The position numbers were made by a program, and so were the translations under genes. Shown here piece by piece: positions 5,865 through 11,413 of a DNA stretch of 11,413 nucleotides. The stretch is from an uncultured Clostridia bacterium (GTDB lineage: Bacteria > Bacillota > Clostridia > TANB77 > CAG-508): the NCBI GenBank assembly GCA_948664205.1, contig CAPNDH010000043.1, positions 1 through 11,413 of the forward strand, in the 5' to 3' direction. Numbering within the stretch: position 1 is the first letter of the stretch; every line of letters begins with the position of its first letter. A model generated the notes under the pieces. The model was given only the letters and a program-made list of their open reading frames with translations. It ran no database searches and was not told where the DNA came from.

Positions 5865-6911
5865 TTATGCATTTTCTCCTTGTGGTTGACCTGTTTCTCC
5901 TGACAAACCTTCTTTTTCCTTTTCCTTCTTCTCTCGCTTTTTCTTTTCTTTCTCTTCTTGTCTTTTTCTTCTCTCTTCTTCCTCTTTTTGTCTTTGTTCT
6001 TCCTTTTGTCTTTCTAATTCTTGTTTTACTTTTTCTTGTTCTTCTACTATTTTAGCAAGTTCTTGTCCTCTTTTTATTATGTCTGATTTTATCATTAATA
6101 TTGATGCCACAATATATATATAAGCAACTGCTATATACATTATTTCAAAATATTTTATTCTAAACCCAAATAATGCTTGTACTATTATATATAACAAATT
6201 TAAAATAATAGGTAAAGTAAGTGCGTGTATTGATATTTTTAACATTGCAGTAAACTTTATTCTTATTTTCATTAATAAAGATGTAATATAGCCTAATACA
6301 CCTAATATTAAAGCATCCATAAGTGTACTTATTAAGTAAGCTATAAACAAGTATATATATGACATAATATATATACCTACATATATCATTATCATATTAG
6401 AGCCTGATAAGTAGTTTAATATAGTTTCTTTTGTCATATCTCCTATTTTATAACTTTGAACTAATTTTTCATACGTATATGTTATAGTTCCATTTCCTAA
6501 ATTTAAAATTACTTTATCAGATAAAAGTATAGCTCCTGTGCTATGCTTTTGTAACTCTGATTCATATGAGTTTATTTGCTCATTAGTTAATTCGTTTGTG
6601 TCTATAATAAGCATATCAAGTACGTTTGGAATATTAGTTAATTTTATAGGTTCAGTTGCTTCTACGGTTAACCTATTATTTGAAAAACTTAAATTTGGTA
6701 TTTCATTTTTAAAATATTCTATTCCATTATTGATATCTTTTGATACATCATATACTGAGACTGCTGTTACTATTAATGTAAATATTGCAATTAGAGTTAT
6801 TAAATATTTACAAACACTTCTAAAAGATTCTATTGCCATTTCTGGGTATTTTTCGAAGTCTTTTATACTGCTTATGAATTTTTTTATAAAAGAATTTTCT
6901 TTAGTTTGCAT
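5865..6911 (-). CDS. DUF1189-like integral membrane protein with charged C-terminal tail
   Basis: The 348-residue product resembles the DUF1189 membrane proteins of Firmicutes, whose function is not established. One helix (about 36-55) is followed by an extracytoplasmic region (56-172) containing FSNNRLTVEATEPIKL and MLIIDTN, the pattern I associate with DUF1189. Four more helices follow at about 173-198, 199-215, 229-250 and 255-274. The last 70 residues are almost entirely K, E, R and Q (280-335) and should form a cytoplasmic coiled coil or extended helix. The start at 6911 is chosen over the ATG at 6956 because the extra 15 codons are read from the repeat leader and hairpin, and GAAAGG (6925-6930) lies between the two ATGs, 13 bases before the chosen one. 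It sits between cysS and ftsH in one direction. The family call rests on recognition by eye. Confidence 0.8.
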   Translation of the reverse strand: MQTKENSFIKKFISSIKDFEKYPEMAIESFRSVCKYLITLIAIFTLIVTAVSVYDVSKDINNGIEYFKNEIPNLSFSNNRLTVEATEPIKLTNIPNVLDMLIIDTNELTNEQINSYESELQKHSTGAILLSDKVILNLGNGTITYTYEKLVQSYKIGDMTKETILNYLSGSNMIMIYVGIYIMSYIYLFIAYLISTLMDALILGVLGYITSLLMKIRIKFTAMLKISIHALTLPIILNLLYIIVQALFGFRIKYFEIMYIAVAYIYIVASILMIKSDIIKRGQELAKIVEEQEKVKQELERQKEEQRQKEEEERRKRQEEKEKKKREKKEKEKEGLSGETGQPQGENA

Positions 6912-6931
6912 TTTGTGTTTTTTTCCTTTCT

Positions 6932-6946
6932 CAAACCGTAGGTTTG
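6932..6946 (-). promoter_or_regulatory. Small hairpin directly upstream of the DUF1189-like gene's ribosome binding site
   Basis: CAAACC (6932-6937) and GGTTTG (6941-6946) pair fully around GTA. The flanks, TTTTTCCTTTCT on one side and the heptamer array on the other, match those of the ftsH leader hairpin, but the stem bases differ on both arms so that pairing is retained. Confidence 0.6.
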
Positions 6947-6947
6947 T

Positions 6948-6975
6948 ATTATTCACTATTCATTATTCACTATTC
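6948..6975 (-). repeat. Four tandem heptamers (GAATAGT-type) in the DUF1189-like gene leader
   Basis: On the minus strand the units alternate GAATAGT and GAATAAT, four in all. They stand in the same place relative to the hairpin and the TTTAAGCAA box (6977-6996) as the five units at 5575-5609. Confidence 0.8.
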
Positions 6976-6999
6976 ATTTAAGCAAGTTCTTCGAAGGGC

Positions 7000-7023
7000 G
7001 GACGGCTAATAGCCGCCCCTACA
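7000..7023 (-). repeat. CGCCCCTACA-type short hairpin, compact copy
   Basis: GGACGGCT (7000-7007) and AGCCGCCC (7011-7018) pair around AAT, followed by CTACA. As in the copies at 2149 and 5689, the one plus-strand mismatch is a G-U pair in minus-strand RNA. It follows the TTTAAGCAA-GTTCTTCGAAG box at 6977-6996. Confidence 0.75.
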
Positions 7024-7050
7024 TCTATTTTTAATTTTCTACAACATTTT

Positions 7051-7102
7051 GGGCGAAATTCGGTATTCCTCTTTGGTATTCCTTACCGATTTAGCCCCTA
7101 CA
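7051..7102 (-). repeat. 52-53 nt imperfect hairpin repeat, copy 3 (downstream of cysS)
   Basis: GGGCGAAATTCGGTA at the left and TACCGATTTAGCCCC at the right are imperfectly complementary, with GCCCCTACA at the end. It lies 14 bases past the cysS stop codon in the same orientation as the copies after secG and the DUF1189-like gene. Confidence 0.78.
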
Positions 7103-7116
7103 ATTCTATTAAATTA

Positions 7117-8511
7117 CTATTCTAGTATTTGCCCTTCTTTTGTGTCTTTTACTGTATAGCCTTTTTCTTTTAATAAATCCCTTATTCTATCTGATTCTGC
7201 CCAATTTTTATTTTCTCTGGCGATTTTTCTTTCTTCTAGTAATTTTTGTATTTCTTCTGGTATTTCTTGTTTTTCTTCTTTTTCTAAGTATTCTTTAGAA
7301 TTTGCTAAGTCTAAGCCTAATATTTTATCAAATTCTAAAAGTAATTTAGCAAATTTGTTGGTTTTTATATCGTTTCTTGCAACTTCCCATACTATTCCCA
7401 TTGCAAGTGGCATATTTAGGTCATCATTTATAGCTTGGGTAAAACGATTTAAATATTCTTCTACTATTTTATCTTCTACTTCATCATTTGACTCTTCGTG
7501 TTTTAAATAGCTTTGGCGAAGCCTATTTAATGATTTTTGACTAGCTTCTGCTCCTGCAAATGTAAAGTTTAATTTTGTTCTATAATGTGCTGTATAGCAA
7601 AATAATTTATATGCTAAAGGTTCAATTCCTTTTTCTTGTAGTTGGTCTAATGTATATGTATTTCCTAAACTTTTAGACATTTTCCCACCATCTACTTGTA
7701 AAAATTCAACGTGCATCCAACGTTTTGCTGGAACTTTTCCTGTACAACCTTTACTTTGTGCTATTTCATTTTCATGATGTGTAGGTATATGGTCTACCCC
7801 ACCTGTATGAATATCAAATTCATCTCCTAAATATTTTCTTCCCATTGCAGAACATTCTATATGCCAGCCTGGATATGATAGTCCCCATGGGCTTTCCCAT
7901 TTCATAATATGGTTTTCTGGTGCTTTTATCCATAATGCAAAATCATATGGATTTCTTTTTTCTGTATCTACATCAACTCTTGCCCCTGCTATTTGGTCGT
8001 CTAATTTTCTGTTAGAAAGTACAGGATATTTATCTAATTTTGATATGTCAAAATAGATACCTTTTGATGTTTCATAAGCATAACCGTTTTCTATTAGTTG
8101 TTTTACAAATTCAAGCATTTCTTCAATATGTTCTGTTGCTTTAGCTACTATTTCTGGTTTTTCTATATTTAGTCTACCCATATCTCTAAAAAATATATCT
8201 GTGTAAAATGCTGCTATTTCATATGGATTTTTATTTTCTTTTCTAGCTGCTTTTTCCATTTTATCTTCGCCTTCATCGGCATCTGATTCTAAATGTCCTA
8301 CATCAGTTATATTCATTACATGCTTTAATGTATAGCCATTATATTTTAAAACTCTTCTTAACGTATCCATAAATACATATGCTCTAAAGTTTCCTATATG
8401 TGCAAAACTATATACTGTTGGCCCACATGTATATATTTTTACCTCTTTTTCTTCTAATGGTTTAAATTCTGTCTTTTGTCTTGTTAAAGTATTGTATAGT
8501 TTTAATTCCAT
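7117..8511 (-). CDS. cysS: Cysteine--tRNA ligase
   Basis: This class I aminoacyl-tRNA synthetase charges tRNA-Cys with cysteine in the cytoplasm. The 464-residue length is normal. The signature HIGN is at 38-41 and KMSKS at 277-281. The family's zinc ligands are all present by position: C29, C220 (GWHIEC), H245 and E249 (THHENEIAQS). The C-terminal anticodon-binding part ends with ENKNWAESDRIRDLLKEKGY, the usual tail of CysRS. Shine-Dalgarno candidates are AAGGAG at 8525-8530 (13 bases away) and AAGG at 8517-8520. It lies between the penicillin-binding protein and the DUF1189-like gene. The gap upstream is only 134 bases and is filled by a repeat, with no sign of a T-box leader. Confidence 0.98.
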   Translation of the reverse strand: MELKLYNTLTRQKTEFKPLEEKEVKIYTCGPTVYSFAHIGNFRAYVFMDTLRRVLKYNGYTLKHVMNITDVGHLESDADEGEDKMEKAARKENKNPYEIAAFYTDIFFRDMGRLNIEKPEIVAKATEHIEEMLEFVKQLIENGYAYETSKGIYFDISKLDKYPVLSNRKLDDQIAGARVDVDTEKRNPYDFALWIKAPENHIMKWESPWGLSYPGWHIECSAMGRKYLGDEFDIHTGGVDHIPTHHENEIAQSKGCTGKVPAKRWMHVEFLQVDGGKMSKSLGNTYTLDQLQEKGIEPLAYKLFCYTAHYRTKLNFTFAGAEASQKSLNRLRQSYLKHEESNDEVEDKIVEEYLNRFTQAINDDLNMPLAMGIVWEVARNDIKTNKFAKLLLEFDKILGLDLANSKEYLEKEEKQEIPEEIQKLLEERKIARENKNWAESDRIRDLLKEKGYTVKDTKEGQILE

Positions 8512-8536
8512 TTACGCCTTTTCTCTCCTTTCTAGT

Positions 8537-8637
8537 GGAGGTTGAAGATTAGCGGTTGGAGGTTGGACAATTAGGTAATTTCTTCGAAGAATTTACCCTA
8601 TATTCCAACTTCCAACTTCCAACTTCCAACTTCCAAC
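8537..8637. repeat. Heptamer-armed inverted repeat between the penicillin-binding protein gene and cysS
   Basis: The left arm has degenerate GGTTGGA heptamers (two at 8554-8567) and the right arm has five perfect TTCCAAC heptamers (8603-8637), so the arms are imperfect complements. The centre is a palindromic hairpin around TTCTTCGAAGAA (8580-8591), extended by AGGTAA and TTACC. The core TTCTTCGAAG also occurs in the other repeat cassettes. The array starts eight bases after the upstream stop codon. No transposase or other gene is present. Confidence 0.7.
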
Positions 8638-8645
8638 TTCTAATT

Positions 8646-11282
8646 TTAATCTACTGTTGTATTATCTTTAATATTATTTTCTGTATTTGTATCTACTGTA
8701 TTTTCTGGTGGTTTTTCTTCGTTTTGTGGTTTGTTGTTCTTTTTATTTACAGTTATTGTTATTGTTGTTCCTTCTTCTACTTTTGTTTTTTCTTCTTTGC
8801 TTTGTTTTAATACTATTCCATCATCTTTATTTTTATTTTCTTCATATACTATTTCTACTTTTAGTCCTTTTGCCTCTAATGCTTTTTTAGCATCTGCTAA
8901 TTTTTTTCCTACTACATTTGGAACTTCTACTTCTTTCTTTTCTGGTGCTTTATGAACATCACAAGTTTCTGTTGGTACATTATATTTGTCTCCTGCATTT
9001 GTTGTCCAAAGTGATGTGTTTTCTTTTGCTGGTTTTGTTAAAAATGTTTTTTCTTCAACTTCTTTACAATATTCATTAGCTATTTTGCCTGTTTCTTTAC
9101 ATATTTTTAATTTTTGATGTCCTTCACATACTCCTGGTACTGTTCCTTTTACAAAATATTCTGTTTCTGTTCTTGCACAACTTTCAGTTGCAACACAGCC
9201 TGAGTCTAAACATATTTTAGCTGTTACAACTCCTGCTGGTTTTGTGAAACGTTTACTTGGAAGATTTGTATGAACACTTCTCATAACATTTCCCCAAATA
9301 GTTGCTGCTGCATTTCCACTTATTCCTTGTGGTCTTTCTTGATTATCAAACCCAAACCATGTAGCTGCTGCATAATATGGTGTTATTCCACATAGCCATC
9401 TATCTTTATATTTATCTGTTGAACCTGTTTTTGCTCCAACTTCCATTCCTTTTATCCAACAAGTTGTAGCTGTTCCACCTGCTCCAGTTACTGGTGCTGT
9501 TAAAATCTCTTTTAATACATATGCATTTTCTGTACTCATAATTCGTTTTGTTTCTTGTTTTGCTTCTAATACAACATTTCCTTCTGAATCTTCTACTTTA
9601 GTATAGAAGGTTGGTTCTATATATACACCATCATTTGCTACCATAGCGTATGCTGATGCCATTTGAAGTGGTGTTACACTTGTTGCTCCTAAAGCAAATG
9701 AGGCACCTATATCATCATCTGATATTTTATTAAAATTCATGTTTCTTAAAAACTCTGCACCTTTACTTGGTCCTAAGTCTAAAAGTATTTTTATATTAAC
9801 TATATTTGATGAATGTTCAATTGCGTGTCTTACAGTAAGAAGTCCATTGAAACCTCCTGAGTTATGTGGGTTATATCCACCTTTAAATACTGTTGCTGAA
9901 TCATCATATACTGTTGCTGCTGTTACAGTTCCTGCTTCTAATGCTGGTGCTACAACACCTATTGGTTTTATTGATGAACCTGGTTGTTTGTTGCTATTAG
10001 TTGCTCTATTTAGCCCTGCCGCATTTGAATCTGTTCCAAGTCCTCCCATACAGCCTACTACGTAACCAGTAGATGGGTCTATTATAACCATTGCTGATTG
10101 TGTATGTCCTTCATTTAATAATTTTCCGTTTTTATCTTTTTCTTTTCCGTTTACTATATATCTATCTTTTACATACTCTGCTTCCATTATTTGTTGTATT
10201 GAAGTTATTTGTGTTGAATGTATTACATATCCATTATTTCTAATAGCTAATTCTGCTGCATCTCTTTTTAAACCTTTTTCTTCCATTAGTTGGCTTATTG
10301 CTTGTTCTATTGCTGCTGCAGTATGATATGAGTACGAAGTTGCACCTGTTACCATTCTTCCTTCTTTAAATGCTAATCCTGCTTCAACTTCAGCTACTGC
10401 TGTATTATATGCTTCTTCAGTTAATTCATAATCTAAATTAGGAGCTTCATCTTTAAATTTAGCTAACACTACTTTAGTTTTATTTTTTATTTTATCTATA
10501 TCTTTTTGTTCTGTACTAAATGCTTTGTATGCATTAGGTGATGGATTTATTGCTACTAAGAATGCTGATTCTGCAAGTGATAACTGGCTAACATCTTTAT
10601 CAAAATAATATTGTGATGCTGCACCAACTCCATAATAAGTTCCACCCATTAGTATTAAGTTTAAATATGATTCTAATATTTCATTTTTAGATAACACTTT
10701 TTCTGTATTACGTGCACGAGCCATTTCTCTTATTTTTCTTTGAATTCCACCTAAACCTGAACTTTCATTATCTTCAAATGAATTTTTTATTAACTGTTGT
10801 GTTATTGTACTTCCACCATATGAAGAACTACCTTTTCCAAATATAAAACCAACTGTTGCCCCTATTGTTCTTTTTATATCTATTCCTTTGTGAGAATAAA
10901 ATCTCTCGTCTTCTAATGCAACAAACATTTTTGGTAAATATTCTGGCATTTCTTCTAAAGTTACTAATTTCCTATTTTCGTCTCCTCTTATAATTGCAAG
11001 TACATTGCCTTCTGCATCTACTACTTGGCTATTTCCATTTTCAACATGCACTTCTTTTGGGTCTACTTTATATTTGTCACTTGAAAATATACCTATTACT
11101 ATTGCAACTAATATAGCTGCCATTATTGCACAAAAAATAATAAATCCAAGTATTATTTTCTTTAACATTTTTCTATTTTTCTTATCCTTTTTAGTTACTT
11201 TTTTTGTTTTATATTTCTTTGTTTTTTCTATTTCACTATTTCCTTTTTTAGTTGTTCTTTTTTTCTTATTATTTGTACCCAT
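8646..11282 (-). CDS. Class A penicillin-binding protein (PBP1A-like) with PASTA domain
   Basis: This is a bifunctional peptidoglycan synthase anchored in the cytoplasmic membrane; genes of this kind are often named ponA or pbp1A. The 878-residue product has a Lys-rich cytoplasmic N-terminus (1-42) and one helix (about 43-65). A GT51 glycosyltransferase domain follows, with EDERFYSHKG (catalytic Glu 124), GGSTITQQL (157-165) and a later YYGVGAASQYYF. The transpeptidase domain has SSIK (nucleophile Ser 436), SSN (491-493) and KTGS (618-621). A cysteine-containing linker (691-774) carries two copies of IC-x-(D/E)-(S/T)-G-x-(V/I)-A-x-E-x-C. A single PASTA domain (about 785-847) starts VEVPNVVGKKLADAKKAL, before an Asn/Glu/Lys-rich tail. 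The start at 11282 has AAGGAGGA (11288-11295) five bases upstream; the ATG at 11300 lies across that site. A truncated terminator upstream suggests it opens a transcription unit with cysS behind it. Confidence 0.96.
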   Translation of the reverse strand: MGTNNKKKRTTKKGNSEIEKTKKYKTKKVTKKDKKNRKMLKKIILGFIIFCAIMAAILVAIVIGIFSSDKYKVDPKEVHVENGNSQVVDAEGNVLAIIRGDENRKLVTLEEMPEYLPKMFVALEDERFYSHKGIDIKRTIGATVGFIFGKGSSSYGGSTITQQLIKNSFEDNESSGLGGIQRKIREMARARNTEKVLSKNEILESYLNLILMGGTYYGVGAASQYYFDKDVSQLSLAESAFLVAINPSPNAYKAFSTEQKDIDKIKNKTKVVLAKFKDEAPNLDYELTEEAYNTAVAEVEAGLAFKEGRMVTGATSYSYHTAAAIEQAISQLMEEKGLKRDAAELAIRNNGYVIHSTQITSIQQIMEAEYVKDRYIVNGKEKDKNGKLLNEGHTQSAMVIIDPSTGYVVGCMGGLGTDSNAAGLNRATNSNKQPGSSIKPIGVVAPALEAGTVTAATVYDDSATVFKGGYNPHNSGGFNGLLTVRHAIEHSSNIVNIKILLDLGPSKGAEFLRNMNFNKISDDDIGASFALGATSVTPLQMASAYAMVANDGVYIEPTFYTKVEDSEGNVVLEAKQETKRIMSTENAYVLKEILTAPVTGAGGTATTCWIKGMEVGAKTGSTDKYKDRWLCGITPYYAAATWFGFDNQERPQGISGNAAATIWGNVMRSVHTNLPSKRFTKPAGVVTAKICLDSGCVATESCARTETEYFVKGTVPGVCEGHQKLKICKETGKIANEYCKEVEEKTFLTKPAKENTSLWTTNAGDKYNVPTETCDVHKAPEKKEVEVPNVVGKKLADAKKALEAKGLKVEIVYEENKNKDDGIVLKQSKEEKTKVEEGTTITITVNKKNNKPQNEEKPPENTVDTNTENNIKDNTTVD

Positions 11283-11317
11283 TTTATTCCTCCTTAGCAC
11301 AAAATTTTATATGTTAC

Positions 11318-11328
11318 ATTATATTATA
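11318..11328 (-). promoter_or_regulatory. Probable -10 region for the penicillin-binding protein gene
   Basis: Two overlapping perfect TATAAT hexamers on the minus strand (11318-11323 and 11323-11328) lie about 35-45 bases before the start codon. No convincing -35 is present at 16-18 bases; TTTTAT at 11341-11346 is the best. An extended A+T-rich or activator-dependent promoter is possible. Confidence 0.35.
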
Positions 11329-11368
11329 ATTTGTTTAAAAATAAAAGGTTTTTTAAGAAAATTTTAAT

Positions 11369-11413
11369 AAAAAAGCGGAACTAAGAATTTCTACGCAATG
11401 CAAATTGCTAGAA
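11369..11413 (-). terminator. Rho-independent terminator of the next gene to the right, cut by the window edge
   Basis: TTCTA-C-GCAA (11389-11398) pairs with TTGC-TAGAA (11405-11413) around TGCAAA, with one bulged C. The outer left arm GCGGAACTAAGAA (11375-11387) would need its partner beyond the window. On the minus strand the hairpin is followed by six Ts (11369-11374). It would end a minus-strand gene located just outside the window. Confidence 0.55.

Noticed and set aside
6912..6956. 15-codon N-terminal extension of the DUF1189-like protein starting at 6956
   Set aside because: The codons are read through the heptamer repeat, hairpin and ribosome binding site; the ATG at 6911 fits the family N-terminus better.
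5575..6975. Tandem heptamers considered as CRISPR arrays
   Set aside because: The units are 7 bases, directly adjacent and without spacers, and no cas genes are present.
8512..8645. T-box riboswitch upstream of cysS
   Set aside because: The gap is too short and consists of the heptamer inverted repeat. No T-box-like conserved sequence or terminator/antiterminator pair was seen.
8556..8810. Plus-strand open frame with repeated NFQLPTS-like residues
   Set aside because: The repeated residues come from the TTCCAAC heptamers, and the remainder is antisense to the penicillin-binding protein tail.

Overview
The window looks like chromosomal DNA of a low-GC Gram-positive bacterium, most likely a member of the Clostridia. 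The reasons are the strong A+T bias, AGGAGG-type ribosome binding sites, the secG-rnr gene pair usual in Firmicutes, a DUF1189-type membrane protein, and a class A penicillin-binding protein with a C-terminal PASTA domain. TGG encodes tryptophan normally and nothing suggests a variant genetic code. I see no phage, plasmid, insertion sequence, CRISPR array, rRNA or tRNA.

Layout from the right edge, in the direction of transcription (almost everything is on the minus strand). A truncated terminator lies at 11369-11413. A bifunctional penicillin-binding protein (11282-8646) is followed by cysS (8511-7117), a DUF1189-like membrane protein with a charged cytoplasmic tail (6911-5865), and the membrane protease ftsH (5539-3737), which ends in a strong terminator. 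Next comes a small lipoprotein (3582-3199) with its own promoter. An RluA-type pseudouridine synthase is the only plus-strand gene (2284-3145), and it carries an apparent one-base frameshift near its 3' end. A second small lipoprotein (2003-1626), paralogous to the first, follows. Then come secG (1461-1213) and the 5' part of rnr (963 to the left edge).

Functionally this is a cell-envelope and housekeeping neighbourhood: peptidoglycan synthesis, membrane protein quality control, Sec export, RNA decay and tRNA charging. The two lipoproteins share a mature-domain motif, an unusual two-ended membrane topology (lipid at the N-terminus, predicted helix at the C-terminus) and a nearly identical 20-bp box overlapping the -35 of their promoters.

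The most unusual content is between genes. Three of the four longer gaps between same-strand neighbours (964-1212, 5540-5864, 6912-7116) contain the same modules in the same order and orientation: a TTTAAGCAA-TTCTTCGAAG box, a hairpin ending in CGCCCCTACA, and a 52-53 nt imperfect hairpin ending in GCCCCTACA. Two of them also carry tandem heptamers and a small hairpin just upstream of the ribosome binding site, whose stem sequence differs between copies while pairing is kept. The fourth gap (8512-8645) holds a different heptamer-based inverted repeat that shares the TTCTTCGAAG core. I interpret these as modular, probably transcribed, intergenic repeats; their function is unknown.
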